Assembly (NCBI GenBank): GCA_928212115.1
Contig: CAKMRJ010005523.1
Location: forward strand, 101,888,100 to 101,952,099
Length of the DNA stretch: 64,000 nucleotides
Reading direction: 5' to 3'
From: Lactuca virosa
Taxonomy: Eukaryota > Streptophyta > Magnoliopsida > Asterales > Asteraceae
Shown here in pieces: positions 1-10,815 of this stretch (the first letter of the stretch is position 1; the number at the start of each line of letters is the position of its first letter). The notes beneath the pieces are model-generated. The model saw only the letters and a list, made by a program, of their open reading frames with translations. It did no database searches and was not told where the DNA came from. The position numbers and the translations under genes are program-made.

Positions 1-452
1 AGTATTTGCGAAGGACAAAGGATTGGGTTCTTGTCCTTGGTGGCAATGATACTCTGAGAGTAGACGATTATAGTGATGCCAACTTCCAAAGGGATAGGGA
101 CAACATCCGTTTTGAATCTAGATGGATATTTCTACTGAACGGAGGAACAATTACTTGGAAAAGTTCGAAGCAAGATACGGTGGCTGATTCTACTTGTGAA
201 TCATAGTATATAGCAGTGAGTGAAGCGTCTCAAGAACCATGTTGGTTGAAGAACTTCATCGGAGATCCCAGAGTTGTTCAAACCATTCAGGAACCTATGG
301 AACTATTCAACGATAAGGAAGGGGTGGTTGCCTTAACAAAGGAACCCAGAGAACCTGGTAAAACCAGACATCTTGTTGTAAAGAGGGTATCATCTGAAGA
401 TACACCAGCAGATCCCCTCACAAAGGGTCTGAGTAGGGATAAGCATATTTAG
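1..452 (+). pseudogene. Copia-T RNase H end of pol (fragment)
   Basis: This is the C-terminal part of a Ty1/Copia polyprotein, the RNase H that removes RNA from the RNA:DNA hybrid during reverse transcription. It opens inside the LRRTKDW segment, followed by LNGGTITWKSSKQDTVADST and ending with ADPLTKGLSRDKH. A stop follows STCES near 206. About 17 residues that Copia RNase H normally carries between EPGKTRH and VVKRVSSED are missing, including the usual IERKYHFIR-type stretch. The first base equals the exit point of the array at 33695, so reverse transcriptase or array sequence probably lies to the left of the window. It is non-functional. The downstream PPT and LTR confirm the element's 3' end. 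Confidence 0.9.
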
Positions 453-1370
453 CATGCTTGGAGCATTGGACTGAGATATGATATTAGTTTTAGCAGTTAG
501 ATTAGTTTATTCTGAAACTTGTAACAAGGTAAATGTAATTGACTTTTGGTGATTCAATGATAAAGTATTATATATGAGTTTGTTTATTGCTTTTGTCAAT
601 TGTTTATTATTGTGTTTCATATTTTGCATGTTTTACTTCCCGAATAATATGATTATTCAAACTCCACAGTCGCTCGTACTTTTGGAAGTAAGTAGTGAAT
701 TAAGATTGTCATGAATTGGATTGCAGATTGTCTAAGGGAGTTAGACATAGCAATAGAATTGTTGCAATATTCATGAGTACTTAGAAATAGAGATTTGAGT
801 ATTAGATAAACCCTCGCTCAGAGTATTACATCATTGAATTCATTTTGAGTAATACTGATACGATAATATCTTATAATCTTGAAATGGAGAAATATGAGTC
901 TGTAATAACAAGTCGGTTATGCATTGGTGATGCCAAAACGCATCAGTAACTTGGTGTTATAAAATGTATTGTCATGTATGGTTTGACGAGTAAAAGATAC
1001 AAGCATATGAGTCAAATTTTATTCGTTCCTTTTTCCTAACGGGAAAATCGATATCTGTGGGCCCCTCGATGATTTGGTGTTGACTTATGTGATGGGCCGT
1101 GCCAGGGCTGAATTGATGTGTTTAATTAGAGGTCATATATCATCACAAATCAGAAATGAGGAAACATAGATTCTGGACAAAGAGATTGATTACATTCCAT
1201 GTCTTATTTCCGGGGATATCTTGCAGAACAAAGGATTATATGATCACTTAACTTAAGACACATAACTAACTGGGTCAGAGTTCGGCAGCAGCTTTTTAAA
1301 GCTATAATTTGTTGGTCGATTTATAGGTCATACTAGTAATTATAGTTACATACTTATCCAATTGGGAGAT
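453..1370 (+). other. Copia-T 3' noncoding region
   Basis: These 918 bases between the pol stop and the LTR have no coding signal. The segment from about 610 onward is recognisably related to 60360-61113 in the divergent Copia-B, with shared blocks around the CACAGTCG motif, the CTCATTC/CTCAG region and 1049-1075. It ends in a purine-rich polypurine tract (ATTGGGAGAT, 1361-1370) next to the LTR. So long and partly conserved a 3' noncoding stretch may hold cis-acting RNA signals; that is inference. Confidence 0.8.
1031..1075 (+). promoter_or_regulatory. Conserved hairpin plus invariant block in Copia 3' region
   Basis: A stem TTTTCC/GGAAAA (1031-1036 with 1042-1047, loop TAACG) is followed by a 27-base block at 1049-1075 containing GATATCTGTGGGCCCCTCGA. 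The block is identical in Copia-B at 60801-60827. There the preceding hairpin has a different stem, CTTTTA/TAAAAG. The function is unknown; it looks like an RNA-level cis element. Confidence 0.55.
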
Positions 1371-2230
1371 TGTTGGACTTGGTGTCTAAGCCCATAACTA
1401 TAATTGGTATGTACTTAAGTTGATAGCAGCATAGTCCTTTTGGGTTGTCGTCAAACCTAGCAATTGGACAAGGAAATTATGAAAGCAGATAAATTAATTT
1501 ATTATAAGATTAATAAATTAATATAAATGATTTATTAATATGTTATGAAAATAATATATTAATTATAAATCATAATATTTAATTAATAGTTAGCCAGAAA
1601 TTAATTGGAATTATTTTTTGGGTTAATTGTATTAATTGTAAATTACAGGGACTAGTTTCCAATTATTAAATAGTTGGAAGGAATGTTCCAGAACCTCCTT
1701 AGAGGAAGTGGACGAAGTTCATAGGGGAAACCTTAATGAATTCGTCCTAGGGCCTTGGATAAGGCTTTGGATTTGCTTAGGCCCTAAGCAGGGGAATCCT
1801 AGGGTTATCCCTTAAACCCTAGCTTTGGGGCTAAGTTACCTTGACTAATTAAGCAGCCTGCTAGCTCCTAATTTCGGCCATCCTTTCCTTTGGAGAAACC
1901 CTGGCCAAAAATTGCATCTCTCCTCTCCTCTCTCTATAGTTTCCTTCTTGCTAGCTCTTGAGTGTCATTCCATTAGAGGCACGACAATTGTGGTGCTAGG
2001 CTTCCAAGAAGATTAAGATCTAAGGATTGTTAATTGTTTACTTTAACAATTGGAAGGTATGTAATTCTAAAACCCTTTCTAGTTATTATCAAAAACATCT
2101 TATTCCCTTAGGGTTCTTGTTTTGCAATTTAAAGTTATATGTTAAATAGTTAAAACATAGATCCAAACTAGTTTGCATGTGAACTTAGGAATTGTTTTTC
2201 TAGTTTATTTGTTTTACCAAAAACCCATCA
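1371..2230 (+). repeat. Copia-T 3' LTR
   Basis: It starts TGTTGGACTT directly after the polypurine tract and ends about AAACCCATCA. The first ~100 bases resemble the Copia-A LTR (18900) and Copia-B LTR (61114), with the shared TAAGCCCATAACTATA and GGTATGTACTTAA blocks, but the rest has diverged. The right edge is set by the last plausible CA before Gypsy sequence and is less certain than the left edge. No target-site duplication can be tested because the 5' end is not in view. Confidence 0.82.
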
Positions 2231-4008
2231 CAACTGTAGGCACACGTTCGTTCGGTTTCGAACACCAAGTGGGGGAGAACTAGTTATTCAGGGCGAGGGT
2301 GCTCAACGCGGACCGACTCTTTGTTCAGCTGCGAGTGCTAGGAGATACCATCATCAGGGATGTTCGGGTTTTGTGGTTTACGTACTGGACACTAATATGG
2401 AGAGAAAGAGGACGGCTGAGGATGTGTTGGTTATTCAAGATTATTCAGATGTATTCCTAGTGGAATTTCCTAGATTTCCTCTAGAGAGGAAGGTGGAGTT
2501 CCCTATTGATCTGAAACCAGGTGCGGCTCCAATAGCCAAAGCACCTTACCAGTTAACACCGCCGGAGATGAAGTAGTTTTCTATATAGCAGTGGGAGTTG
2601 TTATACAAGGGGTTTATTAGGACGAGTAGTTCATAATAGGGAGCATCGATTTTTCTTGTGAAGAAGAAGAACGGCTCCCAAAGGTTGTACATCGATCAGC
2701 GGGAGATGAACAAGCTAACAGTGAAGGACCGTTATCCACTCCCGAGGATTGACGATTAATTTAACCAGTTATAGGGTGCATCTTGGTTCGCTAAGATCGA
2801 TTTACATTCACACAACCATCAGACGAAATTCGGAGATGATGATGTACAAAATACTTCATTCAGGACTTGATATAGTCATTATGAGTTCATGGTGATGCCT
2901 TTCGTGCTCACCAATGCCCTGGCCGTATTCGTGGATCTCATGAACCGCATGTGTAGAAGGACGCTACATCGTTCTATCATTGTATTTATTGATGAGATAT
3001 TGGTCTATTCTAAAACCAAGGAGCAATGTACGGATCATATGTGAGATGTTATGGAGACTCTGAGGAGAGAGAGGCTTTATGTCATGTTCTCTAAGTGAGA
3101 GTTTTGGTTTGCATGAGGTGTAGTTTTGGGGCACCTTGTCAATAAGAAGGGGATTTTAGTTGATACGGCCAAGATTGAGAGCCTGATGTAGCGGGAGTTT
3201 CCCAAGTCTCCATCTGAGATTCGGAGCTTCTTGGGTTTAGTAGCGCATTATCAGAGGTTCATCTAGAATTTATTTAGGATTGCAGTTCCGTTGACCAGGT
3301 TCACAAAGAAGACAGTTACTCTCTATTGGGGGCCTGAGCAGCATGAGGCATTTGAGACATTGAGATAGAGGTTGTTCGAGGCTCCATTTTGACTCTTCTG
3401 GAGGGTATAGGCGATTTCGTGTTATTGCGGATCTGATGCAGAAGGGTCGGGTTATTGCTTATGCTTCGAGGCAGCTGGAGAATCATGAGGCAAACTATCC
3501 CACCCATGATTTGGAATTGGGGATTGTTGTTTTTGCCCTCAATATTTGATGACATTACATCTACGGGGTCTGTTGTACCATCTACACAGATCACAAGAGC
3601 TTGAGGTACCTGATGGACCAGCCAAATCTAAATATGAGGCAATACAGGTGGTTGGATGGAGTGAACGATTATGATTACGATATCGTTTATCACCACGAAA
3701 AGGCCATCTTGGTGGCTGATATGCTCATTTGCAAGGTGATGAGCGCACTTATTCAAGATCTATATTTGAGGATGACTGTGATTACATCATTATTGGAGCG
3801 GATTCCCGAGGCTCAAGTCGATGCCATGAAAGAGGAACACCGCAAGAGTGAGTGGATTGTGGGGTAGGTGTCCTCTTTTGATTATGACATTAGGGACTGT
3901 TGAACTTACATCAGAGGATTTGTGTTTGACCTACAACCCGATTATTGGTGGCCCTGCATGAAGCAAAATGTGGCTTGGTACGCGGAGATGTGTTTGACTT
4001 GTAGAAAA
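2231..4008 (+). pseudogene. Gypsy-1 pol: protease end, RT, RNase H (decayed)
   Basis: This is a Ty3/Gypsy pol remnant. In order it shows the protease-RT linker (GEGA.., then GFVVYVLDTN), the RT entry segment PGAAPIAKAPYQLTPPEMK at about 2518-2574, the fingers and palm (KKKNG, RQREMNKLTVKDRYPLPRID as remnants), the active-site segment VFIDEILVYS near 2982-3010, the RNase H region (ASRQLENHEANYPTHDLEL, TDHKSLRYLMDQPNLNMRQ) and the start of the H2C2 zinc finger before the interruption at 4009. The canonical F-x-D-D active site reads FIDE (GATGAG at 2991), so the second catalytic aspartate is lost. There are several stops (2574, 2588, near 3180 and 3250) and frameshifts. The 5' half of the element was cut away where Copia-T sits. 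The lineage resembles the plant chromovirus type. Confidence 0.9.
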
Positions 4009-4742
4009 TGGAACGGGTTTTAACCCTAATCCGATCCAAACCCTTAATAATTATATGGGTTTGGAGCATAGTTTTTCATCCATTTACCCGTTAACGACCC
4101 GTACCTGCTAACACTTTTATTAAAAGGGTTGGGTATGGATCTTCATTAATCCACTCTGTTTATAACCCGTCCCGTATAAAATTTATAATTATAAATTTAT
4201 TTTTTAACCTAGAGCTTACTTTTAATTCTAATCGAAAGTCCAAAGAGAAAAAGACCAAAGACTACACTATTTTTACATCGGAATTGATGACTCGATTTCT
4301 AGACTTTCAATATTCTAGCAAGAAAAATGATGTCATTTCATTTATATTTCATCAACCAAATAGTGATTTATCAATCGGAAGAAAGTTTAAAATTGTTATT
4401 CTCTATCAATGCAATCGACGGTCAAAAACCAATCAGAAGTTACTACAAAAATGATTTTAATTCCAATCGAAAGTCCTCGAGTACGTAATGTGTTATTTAA
4501 ATAAACATTTGTTTTATTTATAAATGTTATTTTGAGGTTTAAGTAAAATGTGTTTGATTACTCAAAAAACTGACGGGTTACGGAGCGGATTTGGATATCT
4601 GTTGATTCGACTGATATGGGTATGTGTTTGATTATTCAAAACCATGCGGTTACGAAACGGGTTTGGATTGGAATTTGAAATCCATTAAACGAGTTTGGAT
4701 CAATATTGATTTTCTTCAAACCTGCCCCATTTACAGGTCTAA
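4009..4742 (+). mobile_element. Non-autonomous DNA transposon-like insert in Gypsy-1 pol
   Basis: About 734 bases separate the Gypsy zinc finger (..ACTTGTAGAAA) from the integrase start (CAGAGACTTCAC..) and fit neither. The ends are imperfect inverted repeats: left AATGGAACGGGTTTTAA, right reverse complement AATGGGGCAGGTTTGAA. More GGGTT/AACCC-rich inverted sequence lies inside both ends. It has no transposase. GGGTT-type ends suggest a hAT-like MITE, but I cannot show an 8-bp target duplication, so the superfamily is a guess. Confidence 0.6.
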
Positions 4743-5870
4743 TCAGAGACTTCACGTAAAAATGGAGTCATTGGGTATTCCCATTCGGAAATGGGAAGAG
4801 ATCACGATGGACTTCATCACGAAGTTGACACTGACAGCACGGGGAGTGGATTCGATATGGATCTTCATGGATCGATTGACCAAGAGTGCGTACTTTATTC
4901 CCATTCATGAGAGCATCTCTGTGGATAGGTTGGAAGACCTTTATATCCAAGAGGTTGTGGCACGAGATGGGGTTCCAGAATCAGTGGTCTCAGATCGGGA
5001 TGAACGCTTGACTTCCGGATTTTGGAAGAGATGTCATGAGGAGTTGGGGACTCGTCTGCACTTCAACACGACTGTTCATCAGCAGACTGATGGTCAGAGT
5101 GAGCGTACTATCCAGACTTTGGAGGATATGTTTCCGGCCTGTGTGCTGGATTTTGGCGGTTGTTGGGATACATATCTCCCATTAGCTGAGTTTTCTTAGA
5201 AAAACAACTATCACACCAATATTGATCGACCTCCTTTTGAGATGCTCTACGGGAGGAAGTGTCGGATCCCTATTTGTTGGGGGAAGGTCGGTCAGGGAGT
5301 CATGGGTAGCATGGAGGTTGTTGTCTGGACTACCAAGTTGATCCAGCAGGTGCACGAGAGACTGCAGACCATATAGAGTCGACAGAAGAACTATGAGGAT
5401 AGGCGACGATCTGATTCGGAGTTTCAGGCCGTAGATACGGAACTCCTGAAGGTGTCACCTTGGAATGTTATAATCCGGTTCAGGAAGCAGGGCAAGCTGG
5501 GCCCCAGATACATTCATTCTTTTAGGGTTATTGCCAGATGGGCCTGGTTGCATACCATTTGGAGCTGCCCGAAGAGCTCAGTCAGATCTAAAACACTTTT
5601 CACGTATCTCAATTGCAAAATCGTTTAGTTGATGATTTTGTAGTGGTTCCTTTGGAGTACATTTATGTGGTTGAGCACCTGAATTACATAGAGAGGCCAT
5701 TCGCGATCCTCTATAGGAAGGAGAGGACCTTGCATAGTAAGGTTGTGAGCTTGGTGAAGGTGCAATGGCCCAACCATAATGGATCTGAGTGGACATGGGA
5801 GCTTGAGGAAGGGATGTGGGATCAGTACCCAGAGTTGTTTGTGGCAATGGACTTCGAGGATGAAGTCTGA
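4743..5870 (+). pseudogene. Gypsy-1 integrase and C-terminal chromo-like domain (decayed)
   Basis: This is the integrase core of a Ty3/Gypsy element. MDFITKL carries the first acidic residue, VSDRDERLTSGFW the second, and the QTDGQSERTIQTLEDM segment the glutamate, so the D,D-35-E triad is still readable. A stop follows LPLAEFS at 5197. Further stops and frame changes break the DNA-binding part. The last ORF (5613-5870) shows RLVDDFVVVPLEYIYV and VKVQWPNHNGSEWTWELEEG, the conserved C-terminal segment with a chromodomain-like fold. It ends DFEDEV just before PPT TTGGGGGAGAT and the LTR. It would have inserted element cDNA into host DNA; this copy cannot. Confidence 0.9.
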
Positions 5871-5887
5871 TTCAATTGGGGGAGATT

Positions 5888-5924
5888 TGTAACACATGTG
5901 TTTCCAGGTATTTCATTCATGGCT

Positions 5925-6019
<95 letters not shown>

Positions 6020-6957
6020 TATAATTTCAATCATAACACGGGGCATACCTTATGGGTACGATGTACGTAAACCTTTTTAAGAGGGGCGTAGGTTTCGTCA
6101 AATATGTTGGGCGTACTGATGAGTACGTTGGGCATACTCGTTCAGACTCCAAACCCTAAATTTGAGGGTTGAACCCCTATTGAAAGGACCTTATGACCCC
6201 TAAGCCTCTCTTATCACCATCCTCCATCCACTTGAGTTTAAAGATAGAAACTGTAGTTCCTTAGAGCAATTTAAGATTCTTTTTGGTGTGTTTTAGTGTA
6301 CCTTGAAGAAGGAGAAGATTGAGCTTGAAGAGTTGTTGAAGCCAAGCTCATGGATCAAGAATATCTATTGCATTTCTCAACTTCAGAAGGTATAAAGTTC
6401 GAAGGTACTAATATCGGACCACAATATTATGTTTGTAGGATGATATTTTTCTTTGTGACACTTACTTATATGACTGTATATGCTTGTTATCTTTGTGACT
6501 CTTGCTGACATGATTGTATTCTTAGCTTCAAGGGGTGAAATAGACCCAATAACAGTTGAAAGGTACTGACAGGGGTGAAATAGATCCAATACCAGTTGAA
6601 AGATACCAAATGGGGGAGAAATAGACCCAATACTAGTTGAAAGATACTGAAGGGGGTGAAATAGACCCGGTTTATTTTCGAGTTGTAATGTATGTTTGGT
6701 ATGGGGTATTTTTGGGAACTCACTAAGCTTTGTGGTTACAATTTTATGATTATGGTTTCAAGTTATTCAAGTTCAAAAGGGAAGGGCCCAACATGATCGC
6801 ACAACATCCACTAGCATTCCGCATTTTATGACATGATTTTTTCTCTGATAACTATTTTATACATTGTCACATTTTGATAGATTAGAAATGAATGAATGAT
6901 GTTCCTGTTGGTTTATAAAAATTTAATTTGTACATAGTAATTTTTTAGGAAGTTACA
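5888..6957 (+). repeat. Gypsy-1 3' LTR
   Basis: It begins TGTAACACATGTG right after the polypurine tract and ends AGGAAGTTACA, so TGTAAC/GTTACA form the terminal inverted repeat. A (TA)n tract sits 40 bases inside the left end. Four degenerate repeats of a ~35-base unit (GGGGTGAAATAGACCCAATA..AGTTGAAAGATAC) occur at about 6530-6670. Length is about 1070 bp. Confidence 0.85.
5928..6017. repeat. (TA)n microsatellite in Gypsy-1 LTR
   Basis: About 90 bases of uninterrupted TA. The same site in copy 2 (39622-39717) is interrupted by CT and AATA errors. The long YIYIYI open frames across it are artefacts. Confidence 0.97.
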
Positions 6958-7041
6958 TTCGGGCAGGATCGACTAGGGTGGTAGAGGAAGTAGTAAGGAA
7001 TGATTTTGAGGATGAAATGTAATTTAAGTGGGGAAGAGTTA
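6958..7041 (+). pseudogene. Scrap of Gypsy-2 pol end and PPT
   Basis: These 84 bases encode an end resembling the Gypsy-1 integrase terminus (a DFEDEM-like stretch then stop), followed by a purine-rich AAGTGGGGAAGAG. It is the last piece of a second Gypsy element whose 3' LTR follows. It suggests that Gypsy-1 inserted into the 3' end of Gypsy-2. Confidence 0.65.
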
Positions 7042-8924
7042 TGACATCCTGTTTCGGGATATTTCTTAATTCATGGTTTGTGACCGTAATTCGACCATGT
7101 AAAGACCTTAGGTTTCAAGGGAATCGAGTTTAGACTCTATTGGATGCTGATGGTGTTGGATAATAGATTTAAACTTTGGATTGTTAGTTGGAAGCCGAGG
7201 GGTAAAATGGGAAACGTAATGTTTCGGGCTTCTTGCATAAATTAAGGATTTTAGTTAGAGAATTTTTTTATTCATAAATAACTAGATAGAGTTGTAGGGA
7301 TCGTCGATACCTTGCATGGATATAAATATCATTGAAAACAGAGTTGAAAAAAAGAAGTTATGTTTGTTTGAAGTTAGATAACGGGAGTTTGGTAGTATGC
7401 ATGGCAAACACAACAGAGTATGTAGGGTGTAATTCTGTAATGTAAAAACACTAATTCTTGTGTTTTGAGCCCCATTTAAGGTCTCTAACCCCTTAGGGGT
7501 CATTCCTATCATTAGGATCCACCCTCTTGAGCCTCTAACTCAAACCCTAGCCTCCTTTCACTTATTTTGATCCTTGGCATCATTTATGAGCTTATTTCCC
7601 CATTAGAAGGTGAAATCTTGAAGAACAAGGTACTGGCAAAGTGTATGGAAGAAGGGTTCAAGAATAGATCTAGCAAGTTTGCCTCATTTATGGAGCATTG
7701 AAGGTAAAAAGCTTCAAACTTGCTCATTGTTTTCATAGATCTACTTATTTGTCATATTTTCCACTTTTTGGTCCTTTTTGTGCATAAAGTTTAGATCTTG
7801 AAAGTGTGTGACCTTGTTATCAATAAAGTGGGAAACTATATGCATCTAAACATCGTAATGATTCATATATGAAGGTTGGAGACTTAGACTTAATGGATTA
7901 AGAATACAAAGATATGTTTTTGGTCCCTTTGAGGATGAAAGTCTAGATCTTGGTTACTTGGGCCATCCTAATGGATAAAGTTGTAAACTTTATCTATTAT
8001 GGATCTATTAGAAACCTGATTTGAGTATTGGACGGTTAGCCTTTGAGCATTAAGTGCTTAATATGAAAACTGGCAAAAGAGGCAGCACATGTGGTGTAAT
8101 CTGGGCTACGCCCAACGTAGCTTGGTTTTCACTCTTTTTTCTTGCTAAGGCTTTATGTCCATCATAGAGCTAAGAGTATGTAGCGCGTAGGTCAATAGAA
8201 GGTTTACTGTTGAATTTTGGACCAACTGATTTTTGGACAACTGTGATGGGTTTAAGACTTAGAAGGGGAAAAACGGTCTTTTGCCCAAATAAGCGTTATC
8301 CCTATTATTTTTTGACCAGTTAAGTTGGAAATTTTCCTTTATTTTTAATCAGGGTTGTCTTGCTTATGTTTAGAGTGAGGAGCTTTTGATAGCAGCAGCT
8401 CGAGTGTGTTTTACCCGGCTATCGATTGAGGTGAGTCTTCTTACAGTGTTTGGCGGGTCAAAGGCACCAACGACGACCTATTGATTATTGTTTATAGGAT
8501 GCTTGCTTCTTGTGTGACTCTTGCATAAATTGTATTTGTTTGTACGTATATCGAGCAGGGCCTAATGTTTGCATAGGCAGGACTAATTTGTTGGGCGGGG
8601 CCCATCGCATGTTACTGACAGATCTCGCAGGGCTAAATGTCAGGCGAGGCCCATTGTATGTATGGTATGTGCTATTTTGGGGAACATACTAAGTTGTGCT
8701 GTTACGGTTTATGTTTAAAATTTTTTAGGTACTTTTTGTTCCAAAGGGAAGAGCTCAACGTGATTGCATGGCATCCACCGGTGTTCTGCATTTTCTGATT
8801 CGATTTGCACTCTGATAACTATTAATACTATTTTATACATGATGGCTTTTGGAAATGAATGAATAAATGGTTGATTTTTTCGGTTAAAAAATAAAATTTT
8901 TACTTAGAATTTTGGGAAGTTACA
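7042..8924 (+). repeat. Gypsy-2 3' LTR
   Basis: It begins TGACATCCTGTTTCGGG (a decayed TGTAACACC start) after a polypurine tract and ends TTTGGGAAGTTACA. The last ~250 bases parallel the end of the Gypsy-1 LTR (GGGAAC-TACTAAG, AAGGGAAGRGC, CATCCAC, TTTTATACAT, GGAAGTTACA), so the two belong to related families. Length is about 1.88 kb. No coding capacity is visible; the short frames at 7282 and 8510 have no family match I recognise. Confidence 0.75.
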
Positions 8925-9169
8925 GCTTCCAAAGTTCCTTAAGGATTCCTTGGGATCCTAAACAACCCGATAGAGATCGCTAATGATCCTTTCAAATATT
9001 CTACTACAAGAAAACTGATTATGGAAATGAAACTAATTGAGAAAAAAGTGGTAATAGAGTGGGGAGGAACATTAAGAAGCCATTTTAAGGCTGATCATGT
9101 AAGATTCGATCTGAATCCCTAGCATAAATAGGCTTCTTTTAAGTATGGTGGAAAAGGATTGAGCTCCAT
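8925..9169 (-). pseudogene. Probable Gypsy-5 gag remnant left of the microsatellite
   Basis: This stretch is not LTR. On the - strand, short pieces (SQLVSF.. type) could continue the gag read from 10049 leftwards, but with frameshifts. It is assigned by position: Gypsy-2 seems to have inserted into this gag at 8924. A TATA-like TAAATAGG at 9124 is noted without weight. Confidence 0.35.
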
Positions 9170-10049
<880 letters not shown>

Positions 10050-10072
10050 GGACTATAAACACCACGACACAA

Positions 10073-10086
10073 CGGTGGGCGCCAAA
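10073..10086 (-). other. Primer-binding site of Gypsy-5
   Basis: On the - strand the sequence reads TTTGGCGCCCACCG, the familiar start of the PBS region in plant Tat/Athila-like Gypsy elements. It lies between the LTR end (about 10088) and the gag ATG (10049). Confidence 0.75.
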
Positions 10087-10087
10087 T

Positions 10088-10380
10088 TGTTGTGGTCAAA
10101 AATCAATCAAATGAATATCAAACAAAGTGAATGAGAGGTTGTGGTGTTGCAGTTGAAGTGATTATTGAATTGAGAACTAAATTACACCAGTGTTTTACAA
10201 GTTAAGCCCTCGATCCTTGATATGATCTCCAACACAGAACCTTTGGACGTGATAATGATCACACGCATTGTTTAATTGTATTGATCAAAATGTGAATTAC
10301 AAAATTTTAAGTATGAAAATGAGTACAAATGTTGCATTCAGTCTAATTGTGTGTAGAGTGCGTTGTACATGTATATTTAT
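10088..10380 (-). repeat. Gypsy-5 5' LTR, truncated
   Basis: About 293 bases next to the PBS, ending (- strand) in ..CACAACA. They are cut at 10381 by the Gypsy-3 LTR, so only the 3' end of this LTR is present here. Confidence 0.6.
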
Positions 10381-10715
10381 TGTCACACCCCGCAAAAGCG
10401 TAAACGCAAGATATGACAGCGATAATGGTTTCATTGCAAAAGATAAAGATAATCACCATAGTAGTAGTTAAAAGTTTTCAACGCATAATTTAATCAAAAC
10501 AAAATACAAGTTTCCGAAAATAACATTGTTCAAAAGTTAACTTCACAAAATAACTTCCACATGATGTAGCATGCTCTATGATGATGAATCTTTATATCCA
10601 CTTACTAATTATTTCCTGAAAAAGCATGTAAAACGAGTGTCAACTATGAAAATAGTTGGTGAGTTCACAGGTTTATTAAATCAAGATTTGGTATAAAAAT
10701 TTCCATAAATACAAG

Positions 10716-10815
10716 TACATTGCTTTAATGAGAAACAAAGTTCATTGCTATAATGAGAAACAAAGTTCATTGCTATAATGAGAAACAAAGTTCATTGCTG
10801 TAATGTGAAACAAGT
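10716..10815. repeat. 25-bp tandem repeat, four units
   Basis: Units TTCATTGCTATAATGAGAAA plus CAAAG start at about 10716, 10741, 10766 and 10791. The first and last are degenerate. It is inside the Gypsy-3 LTR and also present at 44430-44528. Confidence 0.92.

Noticed and set aside
5876..6080. Open frames of 60-90 residues rich in YIYIYI (also 9159-9419, 42833-43045)
   Set aside because: They are translations of (TA)n microsatellites without any other support.
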